Positions 30,366 through 38,574 of a stretch of 64,000 bases of DNA are shown in pieces (position 1 is the stretch's first letter; every line of letters starts with the position of its first letter). A program made the position numbers and the translations under genes. A model generated the notes under the pieces. It made no database searches. It worked only from the letters and a program-made list of their open reading frames with translations, and was not told the DNA's origin. The DNA comes from DASRHD01 sp035485575. GTDB lineage: Bacteria > Verrucomicrobiota > Verrucomicrobiia > Opitutales > Opitutaceae. Where the stretch lies: positions 1-64,000 of the forward strand of contig DATHNW010000001.1 in the NCBI GenBank assembly GCA_035485575.1. Reading direction: 5' to 3'.

Positions 30366-30800
30366 TCAGGAATGGCACACTTCCTCGATGGCGGGCGCGT
30401 ACAGCCGGCCGCCGCCGAAGCGCTCGATCAGGCCGCGGACCTCCGCCAGCAGGGCGCGATACTGACATTCATAAAGCTCGTCCGGCAGGCCGGTGGCCTG
30501 AAAAAACGTGAAACTGGCCTGCGTGTCGCCGGTGGATAGGGCAATCACGCGGACCGGCAGCAGGTTCATGTGCTCCGGCGTGAAGCCGGCTCGCATGTCG
30601 ATCACGCCCGTGCAGTCATCGGTTTCGAAATCGATGAACAGCTCGCCTTGCGAGGTGAGCGCCTTCCAGCGGCCCTGCTCGAGATAGATTCTTTCACAGA
30701 ATTCGGTCGCCCACTTCGGCAGGTTTTCGATGTCGGCGAGAAAGTTGAAAACGGTGTCCCGCGGCGCGGGCACGGTGATGGCAATGGTACGATTGTTCAT
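30366..30800 (-). CDS. SRPBCC-family protein
   Basis: 144-aa START/Bet v1-like helix-grip protein: begins TIAITVPAPRDTVFNFLADIENLPKW, the usual SRPBCC N terminus, with FEAD-type beta strands after and a terminal helix. Such proteins bind hydrophobic ligands or act as polyketide cyclase-like or AHSA1-like factors; the ligand is not predictable. Its ATG overlaps the stop of the WYL regulator (ATGA), so the two are co-translated and the regulator may respond to the same stimulus. Confidence 0.82.
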   Translation of the reverse strand: MNNRTIAITVPAPRDTVFNFLADIENLPKWATEFCERIYLEQGRWKALTSQGELFIDFETDDCTGVIDMRAGFTPEHMNLLPVRVIALSTGDTQASFTFFQATGLPDELYECQYRALLAEVRGLIERFGGGRLYAPAIEEVCHS

Positions 30801-31798
30801 GGCACCGCCACCTTAACACGGCGCACTGACAGCGTTATGTCAGGAGACTTTTCGGCATGCTGTTGCGCGACTTTGCCCGCCTCGGCGCACACAAGCCGGC
30901 GCAGCCGGGCGGGGGCCAGCGCCTCGGCGTCACCGCCAAACGACAGCAGCCAGCGCGCGAGCCATTCGAGCGAAAAGGTGAAAAGCGAAAATTCCGTCCC
31001 GCCGTTCCGCCCGCATTCCCTGACGAGCGTCGCGTGACTCTCACGGCGCGCACGGTCCTCCGCGCGCCGGGCCAGCCAGATGCGCGCCGGGATGGTGTCG
31101 TCCTGACCCACGGTTTTCTCCAAGTGCTGGCTGAGGGAAAAATCCGCACGCGGGGGAAACGTCTCCGTGCCAAAATCAAGGCTGCGAATGCGGTCGATCC
31201 GGAAATGCCGGAAATCCCGTCGCAGCCGACACCACGCCACCAGATACCAGGCGCCACCGTAAAAGACCACACCCAGCGGTTCGACGTCGCGCACCGTGTC
31301 GTCCTCGCGATTCCGGGCCCGGTAGGCCATCCGCAGGACGCAGCGTTCCACAATGCCCTGCTGCAGGGACGACAGCCACGGCCCTCCCGGCGAGGAACCG
31401 GCCGGAACGGGACGGCCGACAATGACCGTGTTGCTCGCCAGCCGCTCGATCTGGTCCTGCCGGTCACGCGGCAGCACGGCCCGTAATTTTTCGAGGGCGG
31501 AATTCACGGGCGCGCGCAGGGACGCATCGGTGAACTGCCGGACCATTTCGCCGCCCAGGAAAAGCGCCGAGGCCTCCTTCGTGTTGAACATCACCGGCGG
31601 CAGATGGTAGCCCTTCATCAGGCTGTAACCCACCCCCGCCTCGCCGGCAATCGGCACGCCCGCCTCGCCCAGCGCCGCGATGTCGCGATACACCGTGCGC
31701 ACGCTGATCTCAAAATGCCCGGCCATCTCCTCCGCACACACGACGCGGCGGCCTTGCAGATAGAGAACGAGAGCCACCAGGCGGTCGGTGCGGTTCAT
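30797..31798 (-). CDS. HTH-WYL transcriptional regulator
   Basis: 333-aa DeoR-like regulator: N-terminal winged helix (NRTDRLVALVLYLQGR, then HFEISVRTVYRDIAALGEAGVPI) followed by a WYL domain (WYLVAWCRLRRDFRHFRIDRI near residue 185) that senses ligands such as nucleic-acid fragments or small molecules, and a C-terminal WCX-like extension. It is first in a two-gene unit with the SRPBCC protein and probably controls it or the nearby aldo/keto reductase. Ligand unknown. Confidence 0.9.
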   Translation of the reverse strand: MNRTDRLVALVLYLQGRRVVCAEEMAGHFEISVRTVYRDIAALGEAGVPIAGEAGVGYSLMKGYHLPPVMFNTKEASALFLGGEMVRQFTDASLRAPVNSALEKLRAVLPRDRQDQIERLASNTVIVGRPVPAGSSPGGPWLSSLQQGIVERCVLRMAYRARNREDDTVRDVEPLGVVFYGGAWYLVAWCRLRRDFRHFRIDRIRSLDFGTETFPPRADFSLSQHLEKTVGQDDTIPARIWLARRAEDRARRESHATLVRECGRNGGTEFSLFTFSLEWLARWLLSFGGDAEALAPARLRRLVCAEAGKVAQQHAEKSPDITLSVRRVKVAVP

Positions 31799-31914
31799 GG
31801 CGCGGATCTTCGCGCGCAGCGTGTGCGTCCCGCGTTGGGAGGCAATTTTTAAGCACGACCCGTCCGGCGAAAAATGAAGCGCGGTCGGGCCCGGGGCACC
31901 AAAATCGCGCCGTC

Positions 31915-32946
31915 TTACACCGGGGGCGGGTTGCGTTCGGCAAAGCCTCGCTGGTGCCAGTAGGGATAGGCCGGGGTCACGGTGCTGGCGGCGTCGAGCC
32001 TTGCCACCTGCTCTTTCGTCAGATTCCAGCCGACCGCCCCAAGATTCTGGCGGAGCTGCTGCTCGTTGCGGACGCCGATGATGACACTGCTCACGGTCGG
32101 CCGTTGCAGCAGCCAGTTGAGCGCGATCTGCGGCACGGTCCGTCCGGTTTCCTTCGCCACTTCATCGAGCGCGTCGACCACACGGTAAAGATATTCGTCG
32201 CCCACCGGCGGTCCGTAGTCGATCGAGACCTGGGACTCGAGCCGGCTGCTCGCCGGGCGCGGCTGGCCGCGGCGGATTTTCCCGGTCAGGCGGCCCCAGC
32301 CCAGCGGGCTCCACACCATGGCGCCCACGCCCTGCTCAAGCCCAAGCGGCATGAGCTCCCATTCGTAGTCGCGCCCGATGAGCGAATAATAGGCCTGATG
32401 CGCCACATAGCGGGCGAGCCCGTGCTTCTCGGACGCGGCCAGCGACTTCATCAGGTGCCAGCCGGAGAAATTGGAGCAGCCGATGTAGCGTATTTTTCCA
32501 GCCCGCACGAAGCCGTCGAGCGTCTGCAACACTTCCTCGACCGGCGTCTGCGCATCGAAGCCGTGCAGCTGGTAAAGGTCGATGTAGTCCGTGCCGAGCC
32601 GCCGCAGGCTGGCCTCCACGGCCCTGAGCAAATGAAACCGCGATGATCCGGCGTCATTCGGCCCGTCGCCCGCGCGAAAGGTGCCCTTGGTGGAAAGAAT
32701 CACCCGGTCGCGCCGGCCTTTGATCGCCTGGCCAAGAATCTCCTCGGCCACGCCGTCCGAATAGATGTCGGCCGAATCGAACATGTTCACGCCCGCCTCG
32801 AGAGAGATATCCACCAGCCGGGTGGCTTCCTGGACATCGCTCGATCCCCATGTGCTGAAAAGCGGGCCTTTGCCGCCAAAAGTGCCCGTCCCGAGACTGA
32901 GGACCGGCACTTTGAAACCTGAATGGCCGAGTTTCCTGAATTCCAT
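31915..32946 (-). CDS. Aldo/keto reductase
   Basis: 343-aa NADPH-dependent (beta/alpha)8 oxidoreductase. Catalytic tetrad elements visible: Asp in MFDSADIYSDG (with Tyr three residues on), Lys in VILSTKGTF, His in LYQLHGFD. NADP-binding C-terminal stretch SVIIGVRNEQQLRQNLGA. Start at 32946 is supported by AGGAG about 10 bp upstream. It resembles AKR families such as YajO/Gcy-like reductases; the physiological aldehyde or ketone is not predictable. Monocistronic. Confidence 0.93.
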   Translation of the reverse strand: MEFRKLGHSGFKVPVLSLGTGTFGGKGPLFSTWGSSDVQEATRLVDISLEAGVNMFDSADIYSDGVAEEILGQAIKGRRDRVILSTKGTFRAGDGPNDAGSSRFHLLRAVEASLRRLGTDYIDLYQLHGFDAQTPVEEVLQTLDGFVRAGKIRYIGCSNFSGWHLMKSLAASEKHGLARYVAHQAYYSLIGRDYEWELMPLGLEQGVGAMVWSPLGWGRLTGKIRRGQPRPASSRLESQVSIDYGPPVGDEYLYRVVDALDEVAKETGRTVPQIALNWLLQRPTVSSVIIGVRNEQQLRQNLGAVGWNLTKEQVARLDAASTVTPAYPYWHQRGFAERNPPPV

Positions 32947-33109
32947 GATGAATGGCTCCTGCTGGGTTTGATGAAAAGGAGGCTCAGGCTAGCCAGCGCA
33001 CGGAAAAACACCAACGGCGTCCGCATTTTTTCTCACGGCGCCCGTTTTTTGCCCGCGACTTCCACCGGGACCGCAAATGAATTCAGTCCCCGCAAGGAGC
33101 CGTGAATAT

Positions 33110-33430
33110 TCAAAGGCGCCGCTTCCGCAGCAGGCCGTCGTGGCGGTCCGCCGGAGCAGTCGTGGAAATATCATGGGATTTGGCCGGCTTCGCCTGGGCG
33201 AGGAGTTCATTTCCCGTGGGCGCGGCCGGGGCTGCGATGCCGGCTACCTTGTCCTTCACGTTTTCGCGCTCCAGCCGCAGGTCGTGCTCGGCTGCCAGCC
33301 AGAATTCAAGGTCGCGTCCCGCCGGCGAGCCGGCCTTCTGCCAGAATTCGCGGGCGCGAACGACGATTTCTTCATGCTGGACCGGCGGCAGCGGACTTTT
33401 CCTTTTGTTTTCAGTGAGTGGTGAATTCAT
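33110..33430 (-). CDS. DUF2934 domain protein
   Basis: 106-aa small charged protein. The DUF2934 signature is visible at residues about 20-50: EEIVVRAREFWQKAGSPAG followed by RDLEFWLAAEHDL. The rest is low complexity, Ala/Pro/Lys-rich, ending in basic residues (DGLLRKRRL). The function of the domain is unknown; it commonly appears with CsbD and other stress proteins, as here. Start taken at the ATG at 33430 next to the conserved domain; a longer frame would overlap the CsbD gene. Confidence 0.8.
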   Translation of the reverse strand: MNSPLTENKRKSPLPPVQHEEIVVRAREFWQKAGSPAGRDLEFWLAAEHDLRLERENVKDKVAGIAAPAAPTGNELLAQAKPAKSHDISTTAPADRHDGLLRKRRL

Positions 33431-33460
33431 AGGTGAATATTTTCTTTTTAAAGTGAACCC

Positions 33461-33480
33461 GCGCGGCCGTCCGGCCGCGC
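33461..33480. repeat. GC-rich perfect hairpin between csbD-like and DUF2934 genes
   Basis: GCGCGGCC-GTCC-GGCCGCGC, located between two minus-strand genes. It could attenuate or stabilise transcripts; the T-run needed for a classical terminator on the minus strand is missing. Confidence 0.45.
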
Positions 33481-33486
33481 GACGGA

Positions 33487-33681
33487 TCAGCAAGGGCATT
33501 CCTCGCGGAGACATTTTTCGATTTCCTCCCGGCTTTCGCCAGTCTTTCGCCGGATCTGTTCGAGCATTTCGTCCTCCTTGTCCTGAATGTAGGCAAGGTC
33601 GTTGTCGGTGAGATTGGCGTACTTCTGCTTCAACTTTTCTTTGAGACTGCTCCAAGTCTCTTTCAGGATGAGTTGGTTCAT
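33487..33681 (-). CDS. CsbD-like stress protein (copy 1)
   Basis: 64-aa CsbD-family protein: KETWSSLKEKLKQKYANLTDNDLAYIQ then the helical DEMLEQIRRKTGESREEIEK, ending in CLREECPC, an unusual double-Cys tail. CsbD proteins are small, general-stress-induced and of unknown biochemical role. The start at 33681 follows CTAAAAACC without a strong Shine-Dalgarno. A paralogue lies on the opposite strand at 34186. Confidence 0.85.
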   Translation of the reverse strand: MNQLILKETWSSLKEKLKQKYANLTDNDLAYIQDKEDEMLEQIRRKTGESREEIEKCLREECPC

Positions 33682-34185
33682 GGTTTTTAGAGGGTGAACG
33701 CCCGCGAACCGGTTTTGTCCGCAAGCCCGGCTGATTTTGCAGCCCATGTGCCAATTTTCCGGCAGAGGCGCTAACGTCATGAAGCCCAATGACAAACCGT
33801 CCGGCCCATCACTGGCCCGATCGTGAGCTCATGACATTTTGCAAGACAGCCCGTGCCGGCAGGGAGCGTTGTGCAAGACCGCGGTTCTCGCGCGCGTTCA
33901 AATCCGTCTTTTCGGCCGGAAAAAAATTGAACGCTTTATTTCCGCCGTCCGCGGTCCGGCTTCGCGGGTGCAAACTTCACGATTCCGGCGCGCGTTCATT
34001 TTCATTTTGCATGGCCCCTGCCTCGTGCAAGTCACCCGGACGTTTTTCATATCGTTTGTGCAGAGTGTATTACAGCAGGACCCATTTCATGGCACGCACT
34101 GTGCACCGTTCATTTCTGCCAGCTTTCGCGCCGCCCGGAAGATCTCACGCGGCCAAACCACAACCCTCAAAAAAGGAAGACTGCC
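33682..34185. other. 504-bp divergent intergenic region without genes
   Basis: Separates the two divergently transcribed CsbD paralogues. I see no convincing coding frame or RNA gene. It must hold both promoters. A single GTATTAC (34067-34073) is present but unpaired, and AAAGGAAGA lies 6 bp before the start at 34186. Confidence 0.6.
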
Positions 34186-34401
34186 ATGAGTGTACAAACA
34201 ACCCTGAAAGGAAACTGGCACATCGCCAAAGGGAAGCTGAAGCAAAAATACGCCGACCTCACCGACAACGATCTTCGCTACATCGAAGGCAAGGAGGAGG
34301 AGCTGATCGGGCGTATTCAAAAAATAACCGGCGCCACGCGCGAGGAAATCGTGCGCCTGCTCGCCTACACGGACCCCGGCGACGAAAGCGTCACTCCGTA
34401 A
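34186..34401 (+). CDS. CsbD-like stress protein (copy 2)
   Basis: 71-aa CsbD protein: LKGNWHIAKGKLKQKYADL, then TDNDLRYIEGKEEELIGRI and GATREEIVRLL. It is clearly homologous to the copy at 33487 but has a different C terminus (AYTDPGDESVTP) and lacks the Cys pair. It leads a plus-strand cluster with the DUF892 protein and a small basic protein, a typical envelope/osmotic-stress grouping. A strong AAAGGAAGA ribosome-binding site precedes the ATG. Confidence 0.9.
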   Translation: MSVQTTLKGNWHIAKGKLKQKYADLTDNDLRYIEGKEEELIGRIQKITGATREEIVRLLAYTDPGDESVTP

Positions 34402-34454
34402 TCCGCTGCCGGTGCGCAGCCATCAACCCTCACAAAACTTCAACGAAAAAAATC

Positions 34455-34961
34455 ATGTCGAAATTCAATTCACTCAAAGACCTCTTCATTGAGGAACTCC
34501 GCGACCTGCTGGACGCCGAACACCAGCTGATCAAGGCCCTGCCCGCCATGGCCAAGGCCGCCTCCCACCAAACGCTCCAGACCGCCTTCGAAGAGCATCT
34601 GGACCAGACCAAGATCCATGCCGAGCGCTTGGAACGAATCCTCAGCGGGCTCGACGAATCGACCCGCAGCCGCAAATGCAAGGCCATCGCCGGCCTGGTC
34701 GCCGAGGCCGAGGAATGGATCCACGAAAAGGCGGCCCCCGCGGTCAAGGACGCCGGCCTCATCGCCAAGGCCCAGCGGGTCGAGCATTACGAAATCGCCG
34801 GTTATGGCTGCGCGCGCACCTATGCCAGCCTGCTCGGCTACGAGGATGCGGAGCAGCTTCTGCAAACCACGCTGGACGAGGAGGAGGTGGCCGATGCACG
34901 CCTGACCGAACTCAGCACCAGCCTGAATGCCGAAGCCCGGCATCCGGTCGGCACCAACTAA
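34455..34961 (+). CDS. DUF892 ferritin-like protein (YciE/YciF family)
   Basis: 168-aa four-helix-bundle protein. Carboxylate/His residues expected for a di-metal centre occur in FIEELRDLLDAEHQL (residues about 10-25), FEEHLDQTKIHAERLE (45-60), RVEHYEIAGYG (about 110) and TLDEEEVAD (about 142). YciE/YciF proteins are stress-induced; the enzymatic role is unknown. It lies 53 bp after the CsbD gene and 31 bp before the next small gene. Confidence 0.92.
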   Translation: MSKFNSLKDLFIEELRDLLDAEHQLIKALPAMAKAASHQTLQTAFEEHLDQTKIHAERLERILSGLDESTRSRKCKAIAGLVAEAEEWIHEKAAPAVKDAGLIAKAQRVEHYEIAGYGCARTYASLLGYEDAEQLLQTTLDEEEVADARLTELSTSLNAEARHPVGTN

Positions 34962-34992
34962 TCCGTCAGTCAACCCTCAAACCCTCCCCATC

Positions 34993-35178
34993 ATGCCACC
35001 CGGAAGCAAAGCCAGTTACACCGACAAACAGAAACGCCAGGCGGCGCATATCGAAACAGGCTACGAAAAGCGCGGGCTGTCGGCCCGCACCGCCCGGAAA
35101 CGCGCGTGGCAGACCGTCAACAAGCTCTCAGGCGGCGGCAAGCTGAGCGGCTCCGGCCGCCAGCACCGCTCCGCCTAA
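34993..35178 (+). CDS. Small basic conserved protein (often called 'plasmid stabilization protein')
   Basis: 61-aa Lys/Arg/Gly-rich protein: SYTDKQKRQAAHIETGYEK, AWQTVNKLSGGGKLSGSGR. Similar short proteins recur beside CsbD/YciF-type stress genes in environmental bacteria, where annotation pipelines call them plasmid-stabilisation proteins without evidence. It is likely a nucleic-acid-binding or stress protein. It ends the operon; a terminator follows at 35213. Confidence 0.75.
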   Translation: MPPGSKASYTDKQKRQAAHIETGYEKRGLSARTARKRAWQTVNKLSGGGKLSGSGRQHRSA

Positions 35179-35212
35179 GACCGCCTAAGACATTGCGCGA
35201 AAGGTTTCTTGG

Positions 35213-35247
35213 AAAGCCCCACGCCCTCACCGGCGCGGGGCTTTTTA
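35213..35247 (+). terminator. Rho-independent terminator of the csbD-DUF892 operon
   Basis: Stem AAAGCCCC...CGCC / GGCG...GGGGCTTT followed by TTATTT, 34 bp after the last gene of the cluster. Confidence 0.85.
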
Positions 35248-35278
35248 TTTCGAAAATCGCATAACAAATCAAAAAAGA

Positions 35279-35304
35279 GACCTAAAGTCCGTGGTCTTAA
35301 AGTC
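35279..35304 (+). promoter_or_regulatory. C-box operator of the restriction-modification system
   Basis: Two near-palindromic half-boxes, GACCTAAAGTC and GTCTTAAAGTC, separated by CGTG. This matches the AGTC-CGTG-centred operators bound by PvuII/Esp1396I-type controller proteins. It lies 22-48 bp upstream of the controller gene. Confidence 0.85.
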
Positions 35305-35314
35305 GTCAGCGCGC

Positions 35315-35320
35315 TAATAT
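35315..35320 (+). promoter_or_regulatory. -10 element of the C-protein promoter; likely leaderless mRNA
   Basis: TAATAT with its last base 7 bp before the ATG at 35327, so transcription probably begins at or next to the A of ATG. The -35 region falls inside the C-box and is poor, as expected for a controller-activated promoter. Confidence 0.65.
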
Positions 35321-35326
35321 CGGCGG

Positions 35327-35551
35327 ATGCCCGTCACAGAGTCTGCCCTAAAAAAATTTGGCGCCAATGTTCGCACAAAACGCGATGAAAAAGAGCTCTC
35401 ACAAGAGAAACTCGCCGAACTAGCCGACCTTGATCGCACCTACATCAGCAGCGTCGAACGTGGCGCACGCAATATTAGTTTGCTGAGCACACTACGCATA
35501 GCGAAGGCACTCAAAATGTCCGTTTCCGAGCTTTGCGAGGGGATTGACTAA
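35327..35551 (+). CDS. Restriction-modification controller (C) protein, XRE family
   Basis: 74-aa single-domain helix-turn-helix: VRTKRDEKELSQEKLAELADLDRTYISSVERG is the classic Cro/C1 motif, followed by NISLLSTLRIAKALKMSVSEL. Size and context match C proteins, which first repress and activate their own promoter and delay endonuclease expression after entry into a new host. The stop overlaps the methyltransferase start by 1 bp (TAATG). The upstream C-box and leaderless start support the call. Confidence 0.92.
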   Translation: MPVTESALKKFGANVRTKRDEKELSQEKLAELADLDRTYISSVERGARNISLLSTLRIAKALKMSVSELCEGID

Positions 35552-36678
35552 TGGTCGCCCGAAAAAAGAAAAAGGCGTCTGCCGTTCGTGAGGGCAAAAC
35601 GCCATATGAAGCCAATGGCACAGGTCAGGGCACCAAAAAATTCCGCTTTATTGACCTTTTTTGCGGAATTGGCGGCTTCCACATCGGCTTCGATAAGGTC
35701 GGAGGCCAATGCGTCTTCTCATCTGATTGGGACAAGTTTTCGCAAATTACCTATGCGGCCAACTTCGACGTAAAGCCCCACGGCGACATTCATGCCGTCG
35801 CTGTCGCCGACATTCCTGCGCATGATATCCTTTGCGGCGGCTTCCCCTGCCAGCCTTTCAGCCTCGCCGGAGTATCGAAGAAAAACAGCCTCGGGCGCAA
35901 ACACGGCTTCGACGATGAAAAGCAGGGCAATCTGTTTTTCTCCATTGCCGATATCATAGATTACCACCGACCAGCCGCCTTTGTCTTGGAGAACGTCAAA
36001 AATCTAAAAAGCCACGATCAAGGTCGCACTTTTAAAGTCATCTACGAAACACTTACCGAAGCACTCGGCTATCAAGTCTATTACAAGGTAATCGATGCCC
36101 GGGGCGTCGTGCCACAGCATCGCGAACGCATTTTCTTGGTCGGTTTCCGTGAGCCTCGCGATTTTGAATTTCCGACATTTCCTGCCGATGGCCCCAAATT
36201 AGGGGCCATTCTTGAAGATAATGTACCAGAGAAATACACATTAACTGACCATCTTTGGGCATATCTTCAAAATTACGCAAAGAAGCACCAAGCAGCAGGT
36301 AACGGCTTTGGATTTGGCTTGGTGACAGGCACCGATACGACCCGGACTCTGAGCGCACGCTACCACAAGGACGGCTCTGAAATTCTCATCGCACAGGGTG
36401 CCCGAAAAAATCCACGACGGCTCACGCCCCGCGAATGCGCGCGGCTCATGGGCTACCCTGATTCGTTCAAAATTCCCGTTTCCGACACCCAAGCTTATCG
36501 CCAGTTTGGCAATTCAGTGGTGGTGCCAGTTGTCGAACGCATCGCAAAAGCCGTCGTAAAAGCCCTTCAGCAATCTTCAGCCGCCATTCCTGATCTTGTT
36601 CTAACCGAAGCCAAAATGCCTTACTCGGTTAGCCTTCAAAAGGCGCCAGCCAAAAAGGCCGCCCGTCGGAAAAAATGA
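35551..36678 (+). CDS. DNA (cytosine-5) methyltransferase, type II R-M
   Basis: 375-aa C5-methylase with a Lys-rich tail. Motif I FIDLFCGIGGFHIGF near residue 31, motif IV GGFPCQPFSLAG (catalytic Cys near 100), motif VI VLENVKNL, motif VIII QHRERIFLVGF, a short target-recognition stretch, motif X QFGNSVVVPVVERIA. It protects the host against the nuclease encoded next. With an MvaI/BcnI-type nuclease and Vsr beside it, the target is probably of the CCWGG or CCSGG kind (inference). It overlaps the nuclease start by 4 bp. Confidence 0.96.
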   Translation: MVARKKKKASAVREGKTPYEANGTGQGTKKFRFIDLFCGIGGFHIGFDKVGGQCVFSSDWDKFSQITYAANFDVKPHGDIHAVAVADIPAHDILCGGFPCQPFSLAGVSKKNSLGRKHGFDDEKQGNLFFSIADIIDYHRPAAFVLENVKNLKSHDQGRTFKVIYETLTEALGYQVYYKVIDARGVVPQHRERIFLVGFREPRDFEFPTFPADGPKLGAILEDNVPEKYTLTDHLWAYLQNYAKKHQAAGNGFGFGLVTGTDTTRTLSARYHKDGSEILIAQGARKNPRRLTPRECARLMGYPDSFKIPVSDTQAYRQFGNSVVVPVVERIAKAVVKALQQSSAAIPDLVLTEAKMPYSVSLQKAPAKKAARRKK

Positions 36679-37910
36679 GGCGAATGAACAACCTGTTCAA
36701 TTACGCAAAAGCCCTTGCTGCGAAGGCGAACAAAGCATTCCTGTCTGGCGAGGTCTTCGCAAAGGTGCTCACTCCGAACGACGACTCAGGCCGGCATGGC
36801 GTGCTGATTCCCACCGACGCCTATTCATATTTTCCCAACCTGCCGATTCCCGATCCGACTCAAAATGCGACTGAAATATTTCCGGCTTTCGATACGATTT
36901 CAGCGTCATCGACAACCGTGGCATACAAGTATTACAAACGCTATCCTGAGCGAAGAATCACTCGGCTTCACAGCATTCTCAATGACGTTACGAGCGCCCC
37001 TAGAATCCTAGTTTTCCTGCACGCAAAGCATTCCGATGGAAGCTCTGGTTACTATTTTGATTGTGCGAACTCCGCACCGGCCGGCCGATTTCCCGAACTC
37101 TTCCATCTCATTTTTGGCGATGAAATCTCACCCATTCCTGACAATTTTGTAGTTCGCCCGGTCGATTCAGACGCATTTTCTGCCGACTCTACACTTACAG
37201 AATTACTTGGCCGGTTTGATGAAGTTAAAGAGCGCGGATGGGTAGATACCATGCGCGATGGAGATACCGGCATTGGCTACACTTTTGAAACATTGCTTGG
37301 GATTGAGGAAAACAACGATCAGAAGGCCGACTTCAAAGGCATAGAGATTAAGTGCAAGGGAATGAAAGCTGGAGGCACGGGTGCCTCCAGTAAGATCAAT
37401 CTCTTTCAAGCCGGCCCAATTTGGGCGGTAAAAGCTACGACCAGAGAGCTAATCCGTATCTTGGGTAAGCCCGGCGAAGATGGACTTTATTCCTGTTATT
37501 CCCAAGTCACTGCGACACCAAACAACCTCGGGTTATTGATCGATGTCCTGAATCCAACCAATAAAATTGATCTGCGGAAAAATGCTGATGCTCTCGGATA
37601 TTGGTCATTCGGACAACTTGAACGCCGGCTTGCTGAAAAGCATTCGCGTGCCGTTTTCGTAAAAGCAGAGACCCGCAAGGCCAAAGGCAAAACGCAATTC
37701 GCCTATAAGGAGCTCGTTTACTGCGACAAGCCCAGTATTGAGCGATTTGTGGAGCTCGTGACCCACCGCAACATTGTCTTCGAATTTACGATGTCGGAAA
37801 AGCCTGATGGCAGTGTAAGGAATCATGGATATCCGTGGCGACTGATTCGGGCCGAGTTTCTTGATCAGCTTTTCGCGTTCCAAATAAAGCTTCGGTCAGT
37901 CGATGCCTGA
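36675..37910 (+). CDS. MvaI/BcnI-family type II restriction endonuclease
   Basis: 411-aa protein. The MvaI/BcnI-type catalytic block is recognisable at residues about 195-235: GDTGIGYTFETLLGIEENN, then DFKGIEIKCKG, supplying the Asp and the ExK pair of the PD-(D/E)XK nuclease core. Members of this family act as monomers that nick CCWGG or CCSGG sites on each strand. The N-terminal about 180 residues look like an extra domain, making it longer than MvaI. ATGA overlap with the methyltransferase and 8-bp overlap with vsr. Composition is clearly less GC-rich than the flanks. Confidence 0.85.
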   Translation: MRRMNNLFNYAKALAAKANKAFLSGEVFAKVLTPNDDSGRHGVLIPTDAYSYFPNLPIPDPTQNATEIFPAFDTISASSTTVAYKYYKRYPERRITRLHSILNDVTSAPRILVFLHAKHSDGSSGYYFDCANSAPAGRFPELFHLIFGDEISPIPDNFVVRPVDSDAFSADSTLTELLGRFDEVKERGWVDTMRDGDTGIGYTFETLLGIEENNDQKADFKGIEIKCKGMKAGGTGASSKINLFQAGPIWAVKATTRELIRILGKPGEDGLYSCYSQVTATPNNLGLLIDVLNPTNKIDLRKNADALGYWSFGQLERRLAEKHSRAVFVKAETRKAKGKTQFAYKELVYCDKPSIERFVELVTHRNIVFEFTMSEKPDGSVRNHGYPWRLIRAEFLDQLFAFQIKLRSVDA

Positions 37911-38331
37911 CATTTTTTCCAAGCGCAAACGCTCGGCGGTGATGTCCCTCATACGTGGCTCCGGCAACAAGGACACCGAGCTGCGGTTGATTGTGATTTT
38001 TCGTTCGCATCGCATCAACGGCTGGCGACGCAACGCGAAGCTCACCGGCAAGCCGGACTTTGTTTTTCCGAAGTCGAAGCTCGTGGTGTTTGTGGACGGC
38101 TGCTTCTGGCATGGTTGTCCGAAGCACGGCACGAAGCCGAAGACCAATGCGAAGTTCTGGCGTGAGAAAATAGCCCGCAACCAGGCACGTGACCGTGAAG
38201 TGAATCGCGCACTGCGCGCGAAGGGCTGGAAAGTTTTCCGGGTGTGGGAGCACGAGCTGGCCCGGAAGAACGAATCCCGTCTGCTCCGCCGCCTGACTCT
38301 GCATCTGCCGCTGCCACCCAAGCAGTCTTGA
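37903..38331 (+). CDS. vsr: Very short patch repair endonuclease
   Basis: 142-aa Vsr nicking enzyme that repairs T:G mismatches made by deamination of 5-methylcytosine. Motifs: RSAVMSLIRGSGNKDTELRL at the N terminus, GKPDFVFPKSKLVVFVDGCFWHGCP (catalytic Asp and zinc-site Cys/His) near residue 60, and WKVFRVWEHEL near 107. It directly follows the C5-methylase/nuclease pair, as in Dcm-like systems. The second half is more GC-rich than the preceding genes, hinting at a composite origin. Confidence 0.95.
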   Translation: MPDIFSKRKRSAVMSLIRGSGNKDTELRLIVIFRSHRINGWRRNAKLTGKPDFVFPKSKLVVFVDGCFWHGCPKHGTKPKTNAKFWREKIARNQARDREVNRALRAKGWKVFRVWEHELARKNESRLLRRLTLHLPLPPKQS

Positions 38332-38447
38332 TGCACTCATAACGCGGAAGATTTCGCGCTTGGGCCACCGGGCTTTGCCGGCCATGGCTGGCCGGTAAAT
38401 TTCGCAAGTCAGGTCAGGCCGGATTCTCAGGTTTCGGCCTGTGATTA

Positions 38448-38478
38448 TTATAAAATGCTTTATTCAAGCATCTTATAA
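38448..38478. repeat. AT-rich inverted repeat after vsr
   Basis: TTATAAAATGCTT and AAGCATCTTATAA around a TATTC loop (one mismatch). Possible bidirectional terminator at the edge of the R-M island. Confidence 0.5.
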
Positions 38479-38528
38479 AATAATATCGCGTCAGCCGCCA
38501 TTCCTAATTGCAAGTCAAATGTAAATAT

Positions 38529-38551
38529 AATGTCAAAAATATATTGACATT
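38529..38551. promoter_or_regulatory. Perfect palindromic operator candidate
   Basis: AATGTCAA, 7-bp AT spacer, TTGACATT: an exact 8-7-8 inverted repeat ending 24 bp before the start at 38575. Its right arm contains a consensus -35 (TTGACA), so a repressor bound here would block the promoter of the unknown gene. Confidence 0.6.
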
Positions 38552-38574
38552 ACCTAGGTATTAGCCCCTATTCA

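Noticed and set aside
34067..34073. Single GTATTAC near the CsbD copy 2 promoter
   Set aside because: No partner 7-mer at the 14-bp spacing on either side, so it is not counted with operators A-C.
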